NCBI GenBank assembly: GCA_020343875.1
Contig: CP070811.1
Coordinates: forward strand, 2,582,279-2,629,642
DNA: 47,364 nucleotides
Reading direction: 5' to 3'
Source: Anaerolineales bacterium
GTDB lineage: Bacteria > Chloroflexota > Anaerolineae > 4572-78 > NAK82
The position numbers were made by a program, and so were the translations under genes. Below are positions 1 to 8,503 of the stretch, piece after piece (position 1 is the first letter of the stretch; every line of letters starts with the position of its first letter). The notes under the pieces are model-generated. The model had not been told where the DNA came from, did no database searches, and saw only the letters and a list, made by a program, of their open reading frames with translations.

Positions 1-118
1 CAGTATGTTTGAGACGCTGGCTGCGCAGCCAGCAGGGGGCAAGCTAGTGCCTTTCCTCATATGCTTTTTGGGGTGTTGGGGGCGCTATCGACCAGGCTGT
101 GATGACCCTGAAACATAT

Positions 119-129
119 GAGGGAATAAC
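119..129. repeat. Left copy of target-site duplication
   Basis: GAGGGAATAAC directly abuts the left end of the insertion sequence and is repeated exactly at 1354-1364. Because base 129 and base 1354 are also complementary, the element could be drawn one base longer at each end, giving a 9-bp duplication. ISAs1-family elements usually duplicate 8-10 bp. Confidence 0.93.
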
Positions 130-1353
130 CAGGGCTTTCCGAAAGTAAGAGAACGGGCTAATCTTTAGCAAACATCGGATAAGGAGGGAGACGATGAAAG
201 CGAAGATTAGGCCCTTGAGCGACTATTTTGCCACGATTTCTGATCCACGAAAAGCGAAGGGTCTACGTCATCCGTTGGTGGCGATACTCAATCTGTGTTG
301 TGTGGCGATGATGTGCGGCGCGAAGACACCCAAGGCCATTGCCAACTGGTGGCGAAACCGGAGAGTCCATAGGGGGTTATTGAAGCGGTTGGGCTTCACC
401 AAAGCATATGGTCCCAGCAAATCTACAATTTACGAAGTCTTGGCCTTGGTGACAGTCGAGGGTTTTGAGGCCGGGGTGAATCAGTGGATTGAAGACAATT
501 TCAGTGAGTGGCCTGCTGCCCAAGACGGGCAATTGGAAGGGGTTGCAGTTGATGGTAAGACATTACGTGGCAGCCGAAAGCAAGGGGCAAACAATGCCCA
601 TCTATTGAGTGCTTTGAGTCATCGGCTGGGGGTGACCCTGCGGCAGTTAGGAGTGGATGATAAAACTAATGAGATTGGCACAATGACCGAGTTTCTAGTA
701 GATATGGTTATGGAAGGGCGGGTTTTCACAATGGATGCATTGTTGACCCAGCGAGAAATTGCGCAAACCATCATCGATGGTAGAGGCGACTACGTGATGA
801 TCGTCAAAGAAAACCAGCCCACCCTCTATGCTGATTTGCAGTTCTTGTTTGCAGAGCCCGGAGCCGCCCCTTTTATTCACGACCAGATCACCGTCCCCAA
901 TAAGGGGCACGGACGCATTGAGCAACGCACCCTCTGTACCAGTCTCGACTTGAATGACCTGGTAGACTGGCCAGGCCTACAACAAGTATTTCGACTGGAT
1001 CGTAAGACCATCATTCAGAAAACGGGCCAAATTCGGACCGAAACTGTCTATGGCATCACCAGTCTGCCACCTCATCAAGCCAATGCCGCCCAACTCCTCA
1101 CCCTTACCCGCGGACATTGGAGTATTGAGAACCGGAGCCACTGGGTGCGGGACGTAACATTCGGCGAGGACAAAAGCCAAGTGCGCAGGGGAAACCTACC
1201 TCAGATGATGGCCGCTTTACGCAATTGTGTCATCAACTTAGTCCGACTGCACAACTTCCGTTTCATCCCTGACGCCTTTGACTATTTCGCTGCCTGCCCC
1301 TTCGAGGCTCTTGACGCCATCGGCCGCTGAATACCTACTTTCGGAAAGCCCTG
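130..1353 (+). mobile_element. Intact ISAs1-family insertion sequence, 1224 bp
   Basis: The element is bounded by perfect 18-bp terminal inverted repeats: CAGGGCTTTCCGAAAGTA at 130-147 and its reverse complement at 1336-1353. It carries one full-length DDE transposase gene filling almost the whole element, and it is flanked by an exact direct repeat. Perfect ends, perfect duplication and an intact gene point to recent insertion and probable continued mobility. Confidence 0.95.
194..1330 (+). CDS. ISAs1-family DDE transposase
   Basis: This 378-residue protein cuts and joins the ends of its own element. The N-terminal part has the ISAs1-type LSDYFATISDPR start and a predicted DNA-binding region. 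The catalytic triad is visible as D120 in AVDGKTLRGS, D181 in TMDALLTQ and E312 in HWSIENRSHW, followed by a family-typical DVTFGEDKSQVR stretch. The length is normal for the family, and no frameshift or internal stop is seen. The ATG at 194 has a strong ribosome-binding site (AAGGAGGGAG) just upstream. The gene starts 64 bp inside the left end and stops 6 bp before the right terminal repeat. Confidence 0.96.
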   Translation: MKAKIRPLSDYFATISDPRKAKGLRHPLVAILNLCCVAMMCGAKTPKAIANWWRNRRVHRGLLKRLGFTKAYGPSKSTIYEVLALVTVEGFEAGVNQWIEDNFSEWPAAQDGQLEGVAVDGKTLRGSRKQGANNAHLLSALSHRLGVTLRQLGVDDKTNEIGTMTEFLVDMVMEGRVFTMDALLTQREIAQTIIDGRGDYVMIVKENQPTLYADLQFLFAEPGAAPFIHDQITVPNKGHGRIEQRTLCTSLDLNDLVDWPGLQQVFRLDRKTIIQKTGQIRTETVYGITSLPPHQANAAQLLTLTRGHWSIENRSHWVRDVTFGEDKSQVRRGNLPQMMAALRNCVINLVRLHNFRFIPDAFDYFAACPFEALDAIGR

Positions 1354-1364
1354 GAGGGAATAAC
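1354..1364. repeat. Right copy of target-site duplication
   Basis: GAGGGAATAAC follows the right terminal inverted repeat and is identical to 119-129. Confidence 0.93.
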
Positions 1365-1504
1365 AGAAACGCTTGACCAGATGCAGGTAGTAGTCTATCA
1401 TGTGGCGGCAGTGTTTGGACGCCTGTTTTGGCTAGATTGGCGGAAACGCTGATCGTTGTTGGCCTCATGCCAAGCTCTTTGATACCAGCTGGGGAGGGTT
1501 GACC

Positions 1505-3847
1505 TTGAGAGTTGATCCAAGAGCGATGCCTAAAGTGCTCGAACTACACTTGGAAATCACTCGCTACCCCATTCTCGCTAAGAAGATTCGGGAACGGATG
1601 CGGGAAGAGCTCTTCTCACGTCATGTCATTTCTCCTGATACGTTTGAGCAAGAGGTCAAGGAAAAGGCGATTCGCTCGCAGTTCGTGGAAGGCCTAGAAG
1701 ACCCGTACGAGCAGGAAGCCCCCGAGGTGTGGCAAGAACGAGTCTGGCAGATTCGAGACGACCTCACAGACTTCTATTTTGCCTACAATCTGCCCCATTC
1801 TCTTTTTGAGGAGATTGTAAGAGCTCTGCTCAAAGGGCGCAAGCCTGACAAAGAGATTATCCTTGCTTTCAACCCGGAGCTTGCCCCCTGGGATATACTC
1901 TTCAGCAAGGCTGATGAATACGAGTCCTATCCGCCTGAAGAGAAGTCCAAGATCAGCCATCATCTACAAGAGATTATTGTGGTGCTCCTCAAGGGCATGA
2001 TCAGCGATCAATTGAGCTTTGTCGGCATCGCCAAGAAATTCTTCACCATTGCTGACCTTAAAGAGATTCGCCGCCGACGAATCGGTCGTGGCAAGATTGG
2101 CGGTAAGGCTGCTGGTATGATGCTCGCATACAAGATCCTGCAGCATGCGCTGGCAGAGGCTGAAATTGAGTTGAAGCACCCCATCGTCATTCCCGACTCG
2201 TACTTTATGGGCGCCGACGTCTATTACGAATTCCACGAACTGAATGGCCTGCACGACTTTCATAATCAGAAATACAAAACACGCGACGAAATCGTAGCCG
2301 AGTATCCTGGGGCAGTCAGAGCCTTTACCAGTGGCCGCTTTTCCGAAGAAGTAAGGGCTCAGCTACGCGATATGCTGGTCGAGGTGGGCTCGGTTCCGTT
2401 GATCGTGCGTTCATCCAGTTTGCTTGAAGACAACTTTGGAAGTTCCTTTGCCGGCAAGTACGATAGCTATTTTTGCCCCAACCAAGGTACATTGGATGAG
2501 AATCTAGATGCCTTGGTCGAGGCGATCAAATCCGTCTACGCCAGCGTGCACAATCCCAACGCCCTGCTTTACCGAAGGCAGAAAGGCTTGCTTGATTACG
2601 ATGAGCGCATGGCTATTCTGATTCAGAAAGTTGCGGGACAGCAATTCGGTCACTACCTTTTCCCTGCCGCGGCAGGCGTGGCTCATGGCTGGAATCCGTT
2701 TCGCTGGAATCGAATGATTCGGCGCGAAGATGGCTTCTTGCGAATGGTATGGGGACTGGGGACTCGCGCCGTAGATCGCGTGGCCAACGACTACCCCCGC
2801 ATGGTGGCCCTGAGTCACCCGCTGCTTCGTCCGGAGAAAACTGCAAAGGAAATCAGAAAATATTCGCAGCATTTTGTGGACCTGATCGATCTGGCTGAGA
2901 ACCGTATGAAAACCTTGCCTGTGGCCGAAGTTATCTCAGCCGCCTACCCTGGCATCCAATTGCTGGCCGGGCTGGATAAACAGGACTACATCCAGCCTAT
3001 CTTCGCCCTGGGCGGTGGAATGGAACCCAGCTCCATGGTGCTTACCTTCGATGGCTTGGTGAAAGATGTGTCTTTTGTGTCGACAATGAAGTCTCTTCTA
3101 ACAACATTGGAGAAACATTATCAGGTCACAGTGGATGTGGAGTTCGCGGTTGATATCTTGCCGGAACCCTCAGGCCCGAAGTACTGCCTTCACTTGCTTC
3201 AATGCCGCCCTTTGACCAGTCAGCAGTTGGTAGGAGAGCTGAAATTGCCTGCCGATGTGCCTGAGACCGACAAGCTGTTTTCAGCCCGCAAACTTGTGCC
3301 ACACGGTGCTGTCTCCGATATCGGCTATATCATATACGTTGACCCCGAGGTATATAGCCGTATCGCTGAACGTTCGGTCAAATTTGAGATTGGTCGTGTC
3401 GTCGGCCGCCTCAACAAGAGACTTGAAAACGAGCGATTCGTCCTTATGGGCCCGGGCCGCTGGGGAAGCTCAAACATTGACTTGGGGGTAAGGGTGGCCT
3501 ATGCTGATATTTATAATACCCGCGTCCTGATCGAAATCGCCATTGGGAAGGACGGCGAAACTCCTGAGGTTTCCTACGGTACGCACTTTTTCCAGGATTT
3601 GGTTGAATCTGGCATTTATCCCCTGCCACTATATCCCAATGACGAAGGTGTGATCTTCAACCGGGAGTTCTTGGACGGAGCGCCCAACCTGTTGCCCGAG
3701 TTGCTTCCAGCCGATGCGTCTAGTGCTGACTACCTCAAGGTCATCGACGTGGCGGCTGTCTCCGGCGGACGTTGTTTGGAGATTGTGATGAATGGAGAGG
3801 AGGAGCAAGCCTTGGCCTACCTCAAGACCAGCAGCAAGATGGTGTAA
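1505..3847 (+). CDS. PEP/pyruvate-binding domain protein (PEP-synthase-like)
   Basis: About 780 residues. A helical N-terminal region of roughly 190 residues precedes a PPDK/PEP-synthase-type ATP-grasp region: IGRGKIGGKAAGMM near residue 200, VRSSSLLEDNFGSSFAG near 305, and LLQCRPLTSQ near 570. A C-terminal extension carries GPGRWGSSNIDLG and FFQDLVESGIYPLPLYP. The phospho-histidine swivelling domain and the PEP-binding TIM barrel of true PEP synthase are missing, so the full dikinase reaction is not expected from this chain alone. An ATP-dependent transfer or sensing role is inference. The frame is open from TTG 1499, but GGGGAGG (1491-1497) is correctly spaced only from TTG 1505. The 3' end lies 14 bp before the RNA methyltransferase gene. 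Confidence 0.8.
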   Translation: MRVDPRAMPKVLELHLEITRYPILAKKIRERMREELFSRHVISPDTFEQEVKEKAIRSQFVEGLEDPYEQEAPEVWQERVWQIRDDLTDFYFAYNLPHSLFEEIVRALLKGRKPDKEIILAFNPELAPWDILFSKADEYESYPPEEKSKISHHLQEIIVVLLKGMISDQLSFVGIAKKFFTIADLKEIRRRRIGRGKIGGKAAGMMLAYKILQHALAEAEIELKHPIVIPDSYFMGADVYYEFHELNGLHDFHNQKYKTRDEIVAEYPGAVRAFTSGRFSEEVRAQLRDMLVEVGSVPLIVRSSSLLEDNFGSSFAGKYDSYFCPNQGTLDENLDALVEAIKSVYASVHNPNALLYRRQKGLLDYDERMAILIQKVAGQQFGHYLFPAAAGVAHGWNPFRWNRMIRREDGFLRMVWGLGTRAVDRVANDYPRMVALSHPLLRPEKTAKEIRKYSQHFVDLIDLAENRMKTLPVAEVISAAYPGIQLLAGLDKQDYIQPIFALGGGMEPSSMVLTFDGLVKDVSFVSTMKSLLTTLEKHYQVTVDVEFAVDILPEPSGPKYCLHLLQCRPLTSQQLVGELKLPADVPETDKLFSARKLVPHGAVSDIGYIIYVDPEVYSRIAERSVKFEIGRVVGRLNKRLENERFVLMGPGRWGSSNIDLGVRVAYADIYNTRVLIEIAIGKDGETPEVSYGTHFFQDLVESGIYPLPLYPNDEGVIFNREFLDGAPNLLPELLPADASSADYLKVIDVAAVSGGRCLEIVMNGEEEQALAYLKTSSKMV

Positions 3848-3861
3848 ACCTGGATTGCCCT

Positions 3862-5100
3862 ATGGTCACACTAGAGCTAACGCAAATGGCCCACGGCGGG
3901 CCGGCGATGGGACGTCACCAGGGTAAGGTGTTCTTTGTACCTTATGCTTTGCCAGGTGAGACTGTGGTCGTGGAAGTAGAGACAAGTAAAAAGGGGTGGG
4001 CTAGGGCGCGCCTGACAGAGGTGATTGAATCTTCGCCAGAGCGGATAGCACCGGCCTGCCCGCACTTTGGCCCAAATGCTTGCGGGGGATGTCAGTGGCA
4101 ACATATCCGCTATCCCGCGCAGCTTGCCTACAAGACGGACGTAGTAAGCGATCAACTCGCCCGGTTGGGCGGGCTGATTGAGGCCAAAGTAAGCCCTACT
4201 CGCGCGGTGGGTCAACCATGGGGGTATCGCAACCACGTGCAGTTGCATGTATCCCCCAATGGCCTGGGCTACGTGGCTGCCGACGGGCAGCGGGTGGAAG
4301 CGATTACTATCTGCCCCATCATGCACCCCTTGATCGCCGAGCTTTTCGAGGAATTGGACATCGAGATTGAGCACTTGGATGGACTTTCATTGCGAGCAGG
4401 GGCAGGGACTGACCAGCAACTGGTGATCTTTGAGACGACTGATGATGAACCTTTCGAATTGATGGTGGACCGGCCTGTATCATGTGTGATGATGCTACAA
4501 GATGGCACGCCGGTTACCCTGGCGGGCAATGATCACTTGTTCGAGCGAGTCAAAGGGCATGAGTATCGGGTGTCGGCAGGCAGTTTCTTTCAGGTGAACA
4601 CCGCCGGTGCCGAGGTGCTGGTGGATGCTGTCGTCGACTGCCTATCACCTCGCCCCCATGAGACACTGCTCGACTTATACTGCGGTGTAGGGCTGTTCAG
4701 CCTGGCACTGTCCACGTTGGTGGCCCAGGTGATCGCCGTAGAGACTCACCCAGCTGCGGTGACCGATGCACGCTTCAACGTCGAAGCAGCTGGGCTGGAC
4801 AACGTGCGCATCCTCCAGGACGATGTGGCTAGCGTGCTTTCTGACTTCGATGAGGTAGCCCACGCAGCCATCGTTGATCCACCCCGCAGTGGCTGCGGCC
4901 CTGGTGTGATGCGACAACTCGCGTCGCTGCGTCCGAATCGGCTGATCTACGTGGCCTGCGACCCCGCTACCCTGGCCCGTGATGCGAAAGCCCTGACGGG
5001 GGCTGGTTATCACCTGGTTCAGGTTCAACCTTACGACCTGTTCCCTCAAACCTATCATGTGGAGTGTGTGGCGCTTTTTGTGAGAGATGCATTGGCTTGA
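3862..5100 (+). CDS. 23S rRNA (uracil-C5)-methyltransferase, RlmD/TrmA family
   Basis: A 412-residue SAM-dependent enzyme that methylates C5 of a uridine in RNA. The N-terminus is a TRAM-like beta-barrel (GPAMGRHQGKVFFVPYALPGE). An iron-sulphur motif follows as CPHFGPNACGGCQW, with a further Cys in ITICPIM. The C-terminal methyltransferase domain shows LLDLYCGVGLFSLAL (SAM site), VDPPRSG, and the nucleophilic Cys in YVACDPATLARD. The cluster motif favours RlmD/RlmC over TrmA, but the exact target base cannot be read from sequence. The frame is open further upstream (to 3772), but that would overlap the previous gene by 76 bp; the ATG at 3862 begins the family-typical N-terminus. Confidence 0.88.
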   Translation: MVTLELTQMAHGGPAMGRHQGKVFFVPYALPGETVVVEVETSKKGWARARLTEVIESSPERIAPACPHFGPNACGGCQWQHIRYPAQLAYKTDVVSDQLARLGGLIEAKVSPTRAVGQPWGYRNHVQLHVSPNGLGYVAADGQRVEAITICPIMHPLIAELFEELDIEIEHLDGLSLRAGAGTDQQLVIFETTDDEPFELMVDRPVSCVMMLQDGTPVTLAGNDHLFERVKGHEYRVSAGSFFQVNTAGAEVLVDAVVDCLSPRPHETLLDLYCGVGLFSLALSTLVAQVIAVETHPAAVTDARFNVEAAGLDNVRILQDDVASVLSDFDEVAHAAIVDPPRSGCGPGVMRQLASLRPNRLIYVACDPATLARDAKALTGAGYHLVQVQPYDLFPQTYHVECVALFVRDALA

Positions 5101-5137
5101 AGAATCCGGACTGGCTATGATAGTAGCCATAGATTCT
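5101..5137 (+). terminator. Terminator-like hairpin after the methyltransferase gene
   Basis: Immediately after the stop codon, AGAATC (5101-5106) pairs with GATTCT (5132-5137) and TGGCTA (5112-5117) pairs with TAGCCA (5124-5129) around a 6-nt loop. No U-tract follows, so termination is likely but not certain. Confidence 0.5.
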
Positions 5138-5183
5138 GGGAGCTTTCATCCCTCTCCAGCCATTAATATTGATCGCCAAAAAC

Positions 5184-5234
5184 GAGAATCCAGCCCCTGA
5201 TTCTCTTGACAAGCCCTATAGGCTGTGATAAACT
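5184..5234 (+). promoter_or_regulatory. Putative nuo operon promoter with adjoining inverted repeat
   Basis: A perfect -35 box TTGACA (5206-5211) lies 17 bp before TAAACT (5229-5234); an alternative -10, GATAAA at 5227-5232, has a preceding TGT. Directly upstream, GAGAATC (5184-5190) and GATTCTC (5199-5205) form a 7-8-7 inverted repeat that abuts the -35 box and could be an operator. nuoA starts 57 bp downstream. The -10 match is moderate. Confidence 0.5.
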
Positions 5235-5291
5235 TAACGCATTCGTCTTCCGCTGTGGTCGCACAGAACCCTCTCAAAGGATCTTGCTCCT

Positions 5292-5648
5292 ATGCCGATT
5301 GACTATTTGCCCATCCTGGTTTTCTTTGTCATTGCTGGACTTTTCGGTATTGTGGCATTGGTTGTCCCTGCTCAGCTTGGGCCTCGACGCCCCAGCTCTA
5401 ACAAGCTGAAGACGTATGAATCTGGCAAAGTCCCCTACGGGGATGCAAGAGGCAAGATCCCCGTGCATTACTACAAAGTCTCCATGTTATTCATTCTGTT
5501 CGACCTGGAAGTGGTGTTCTTCTATCCATGGGCTGTGCTCTTTCGCAAGCTGAAGCTCTTCGGCCTGATCGAGATGGGGGTTTTTATAGCGATCTTGCTA
5601 GTTGGATATGTCTATGTATGGAAAAAAGGCGCTTTGGAGTGGGAATAG
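5292..5648 (+). CDS. nuoA: NADH-quinone oxidoreductase subunit A
   Basis: A 118-residue integral membrane subunit of respiratory complex I, part of the membrane arm next to NuoH. It has three hydrophobic segments (about residues 5-27, 60-80 and 88-110). The conserved loop reads [16 protein letters not shown], followed by [23 protein letters not shown] in family style. Length is normal. The ATG at 5292 has AAGGA upstream. It is the first gene of the nuo operon, and its stop is separated from nuoB by one base. Confidence 0.97.
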   Translation: MPIDYLPILVFFVIAGLFGIVALVVPAQLGPRRPSSNKLKTYESGKVPYGDARGKIPVHYYKVSMLFILFDLEVVFFYPWAVLFRKLKLFGLIEMGVFIAILLVGYVYVWKKGALEWE

Positions 5649-5649
5649 A

Positions 5650-6144
5650 ATGGACCAGGTAGGCAGCGGAAGCAAAACAGGAAGCCTTGGCGTCATTGTC
5701 ACGGTGCTTGAGCAGGCAGCTAATTGGGGCCGAAAGTACTCGATGTGGCCCCTGACGTTTGGCTTGGCTTGTTGTGCGATTGAGATGATGGCCTCTGGCG
5801 CATCCCGTTTCGACATCTCGCGTTTTGGGGCTGAAGTCTTTCGAGGATCCCCCCGTCAATCGGACTTGATGATTGTATCCGGGCGAGTCAGCAATAAGAT
5901 GGCGCCTGTGGTCAAGCGACTGTATGAGCAAATGCCCTATCCTAAGTGGGTCGTTGCCATGGGTGATTGCGCGTCGGTGGGGGGGCCTTTCAACAACTAT
6001 GCCATCGTTCAGGGCGTGGACAAGCTTATCCCGGTAGACGTGTACGTACCGGGGTGCCCTCCTCGCCCAGAGGCTCTCTTTTATGCTCTTACCTTGCTGC
6101 AAGAGAAGATTCAGAAGCATGAGAAGCTAGGCGAACGGATGTGA
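5650..6144 (+). CDS. nuoB: NADH-quinone oxidoreductase subunit B
   Basis: A 164-residue peripheral-arm subunit that binds cluster N2, the last iron-sulphur cluster before quinone. The four ligands are visible: the adjacent pair C41-C42 in [11 protein letters not shown]107 in GDCASVGG and C136 in PGCPPRPEA. The frame is open back to 5602, but that would overlap nuoA; the ATG at 5650, one base after the nuoA stop, gives the normal length and suggests translational coupling. Confidence 0.97.
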   Translation: MDQVGSGSKTGSLGVIVTVLEQAANWGRKYSMWPLTFGLACCAIEMMASGASRFDISRFGAEVFRGSPRQSDLMIVSGRVSNKMAPVVKRLYEQMPYPKWVVAMGDCASVGGPFNNYAIVQGVDKLIPVDVYVPGCPPRPEALFYALTLLQEKIQKHEKLGERM

Positions 6145-6151
6145 GCAGCCG

Positions 6152-7900
6152 ATGAGTGATACAACTTTCGAGAAGTTGAGGGCTCAATTCCCGGACGCCG
6201 TCCTGGACGTGAGCGAGTTTCGTGGCGATACCACGGCCACCATCACACGCGAAACGTTTCTCGATGTTGCGCGTTTTTTGCGAGATGAACCGGATCTGCA
6301 GTATGACTTGCTGGTGGATCTGACCAGCATTGACCGGCGTGACCTGGGGATTGAACCGCGCTTTGTCACCGTTTATGAGCTGTATTCCATCCCCAAGAAT
6401 CATAGTGCTCGGCTGAAGGTGCCCCTACCGTGGGATAATTCGACCGAGATGCCGCAGTGTCCGAGTGTGGCTGCCATCTGGCCAACCGGGAACTGGCATG
6501 AGCGCGAAGTTTACGACCTGATGGGCATTGGATTCACCGGGCATCCCTGGCTGCATCGTATTCTGATGCCGGAGAATTGGGTGGGCCATCCGCTGCGCAA
6601 AGACTACCCCTTAGGCGGCGAGCCGGTTTACTTTTCCTCTGACCGGGACAATCCGCGCTTTGCCCACCTGGGAAAGCCGATCATGGAAGGCCCTTCCTAT
6701 CCCAGCAAGCTGCCGGACGATGTTGATTCGGAGACGCATCTGGTCATCAATGTGGGGCCGCAACACCCGGCGACTCACGGCGTTCTCCGTCTGGCAGTAG
6801 AGTTGGATGGGGAGCGCATCGTGAGTGTTAATCCCGACATTGGTTACCTGCACTCCGGCTTTGAGAAGACGGGCGAGAACAAACGCTACGAAAAGTTCAT
6901 TCCCTACACCGATCGTATGGACTACCTGGCTGCTATGAACAACAACCTGGCCTATGTCCTCACGGTGGAGAAGCTATTGGAGGTAGAAATCCCGCCTCGG
7001 GCCCAGTACATTCGCGTCATCTTGGCCGAGCTGCAGCGCATCGCCAGTCACCTCTTCTGGATAGCTACTCACGCCCATGACGTGAGCGGCACGATCCACA
7101 GTTTGCTTATGTACGCCCTGCGCGAACGGGAGAGAATCCTGGACATCTTCGAGATGTTCTGTGGGGCGCGCCTGACCACCAGCGGCATGAGCGTGGGGGG
7201 GCTGCGGCAAGACATCCCCGGCGCTTTTCCCGACGCAGTGCGGTCGTTCGTGAGCGAATTTTGGAAGCGCCTCCAAGACTATGAGGCGATGCTTACCCGT
7301 AATCCTATCTGGCTGTCACGGCTGAAGGGGGTTGGCATTCTGAGAGCCGAGGATGCCGTCGCGTTGGGGGTCACTGGTCCAATGCTGCGGGCGGGTGGCG
7401 TCCCCTTTGACTTGCGTAAAGCGCAGCCTTACTCGAGCTACGACCACTTCGATTTCGATATCCCCACCGCAACCGAGGCCGACAGCTATGCTCGCTATCA
7501 GGTGCGTATGCGTGAGATGGAACAGAGCTTGCGCATCGTTGAGCAGGCGGTTAACAGGCTGCCCGAAGGCCCCTTCTGCACTGACGACCGCAAGGTGGCC
7601 CCGCCTCCGCGTTCGGAGATAGATCTTTCGATGGAGTCTCTGATTCACCACTTCAAGCTGTACACCGAGGGCTACAAACCACCTGTGGGCGAAGTGTACG
7701 GCATGGCTGAGAATCCCAAGGGCATCTTGGGCTTTTTCCTGGTTAGCGACGGCACTGCCATCCCCTACCGCCTGCATGTACGTGGCCCATCCTTCGTCAA
7801 CTTGCAGGCAACCGACCTGATGGCCAGGGGGCATTTGCTATCGGATCTGATTACTATCATCGGCACGATAGACGTTGTGCTGGGGGATGTAGACCGGTGA
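6152..7900 (+). CDS. nuoCD: NADH-quinone oxidoreductase, fused subunits C and D
   Basis: A 582-residue fusion. Residues 1 to about 190 are NuoC (30-kDa type: WPTGNWHEREVYDLMGI, RILMPENWVGHPLRKDYPL). From about 197 (THLVINVGPQHPATHG) to the end is NuoD, the 49-kDa-type subunit that forms the quinone pocket with NuoB (HSGFEKTGENKRYEKF, YTDRMDYL, C-terminal GTIDVVLGDVDR). There is no stop or restart between the domains. Fused NuoCD is known from Escherichia coli and other bacteria. The ATG at 6152 lies 7 bp after the nuoB stop. Confidence 0.96.
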   Translation: MSDTTFEKLRAQFPDAVLDVSEFRGDTTATITRETFLDVARFLRDEPDLQYDLLVDLTSIDRRDLGIEPRFVTVYELYSIPKNHSARLKVPLPWDNSTEMPQCPSVAAIWPTGNWHEREVYDLMGIGFTGHPWLHRILMPENWVGHPLRKDYPLGGEPVYFSSDRDNPRFAHLGKPIMEGPSYPSKLPDDVDSETHLVINVGPQHPATHGVLRLAVELDGERIVSVNPDIGYLHSGFEKTGENKRYEKFIPYTDRMDYLAAMNNNLAYVLTVEKLLEVEIPPRAQYIRVILAELQRIASHLFWIATHAHDVSGTIHSLLMYALRERERILDIFEMFCGARLTTSGMSVGGLRQDIPGAFPDAVRSFVSEFWKRLQDYEAMLTRNPIWLSRLKGVGILRAEDAVALGVTGPMLRAGGVPFDLRKAQPYSSYDHFDFDIPTATEADSYARYQVRMREMEQSLRIVEQAVNRLPEGPFCTDDRKVAPPPRSEIDLSMESLIHHFKLYTEGYKPPVGEVYGMAENPKGILGFFLVSDGTAIPYRLHVRGPSFVNLQATDLMARGHLLSDLITIIGTIDVVLGDVDR

Positions 7901-7999
7901 TGTGGCGTTAGCCAACCGGACGACAGGTAACAAAGCGGCAAAGCATGTGTTGTCGCCATGTTGTTTCTGAACTTATTGACCTCTTATCGGAGAACTGCT

Positions 8000-8485
8000 G
8001 TGCTGTCGGAAGCCGAACATCAAGAACTCAATGAAATCCTGAAGAAATATCCTGATAAGCGATCGGCCGTACTGCCTGCCCTGTACATCGCCCAGCGCGC
8101 CCGGAACTACTTGACCGACGATGACATTCGGGGTGTGGCAGAGGCACTGGATATAAGCGTCACTGAGGTGCAGGCCATCGTCGGCTTTTACACCCTGCTG
8201 CGTAAGGATCCAACCGGCAAGTACATCGTTCAGGTTTGCACCGACCTGCCTTGCGCGCTGCGTGGCGCCGAGGAGTTCTATCGTCGCCTGTGTCAGCGGC
8301 TGGGGCTTCCGCCCCAGGGAGGTACCACCGACGATGGCCTGTTTACGGTGGAGGCGGTGGTCTGCTTGGCCGCCTGCGACAAGGTGCCTTTGGCACAGAT
8401 CAATTTGAAATACTATGAGAACCTGAGCGATGACAGGATAGACGCCATCCTTGACGGACTGCGGCGGGATAGTGAAGATGCCTGA
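8000..8485 (+). CDS. nuoE: NADH-quinone oxidoreductase subunit E
   Basis: A thioredoxin-fold subunit carrying [2Fe-2S] cluster N1a in the NADH-oxidising module. Ligands are seen in QVCTDLPCALRG and VVCLAACDKVP. The N-terminal helical part (YPDKRSAVLPALYIAQRARNYL) is typical. The frame is open from ATG 7958, which has no ribosome-binding site. GTG 8000 has GGAGA (7989-7993) at proper distance and gives a normal 161-residue protein, so I prefer it; 7958 remains possible. Confidence 0.94.
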   Translation: MLSEAEHQELNEILKKYPDKRSAVLPALYIAQRARNYLTDDDIRGVAEALDISVTEVQAIVGFYTLLRKDPTGKYIVQVCTDLPCALRGAEEFYRRLCQRLGLPPQGGTTDDGLFTVEAVVCLAACDKVPLAQINLKYYENLSDDRIDAILDGLRRDSEDA

Positions 8486-8503
8486 GATGAACTGGGGTAG
8501 CAA

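Larger units (their letters stand above)
1..1452 (+). pseudogene. Reading frame interrupted by the insertion sequence
   Basis: A frame open from the window edge (codons in phase with the ATG at 5-7) runs to 129, where the insertion sequence begins. If the element and one copy of the 11-bp duplication are removed, the frame continues without a shift at 1365 and ends at the TGA 1450-1452. With the element in place it stops at 145-147, inside the left terminal repeat. The last 25 or so residues (rich in V, F, L and W, ending DWRKR) look like a protein C-terminus. I do not recognise the product. About 70 open codons could also arise by chance, so the gene call is tentative; the geometry of the insertion is certain. 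Confidence 0.45.

Noticed and set aside
3772-3861. Earlier start of the RNA methyltransferase inside the preceding gene
   Set aside because: The extra 30 residues have no family similarity and would overlap the PEP-synthase-like gene by 76 bp.
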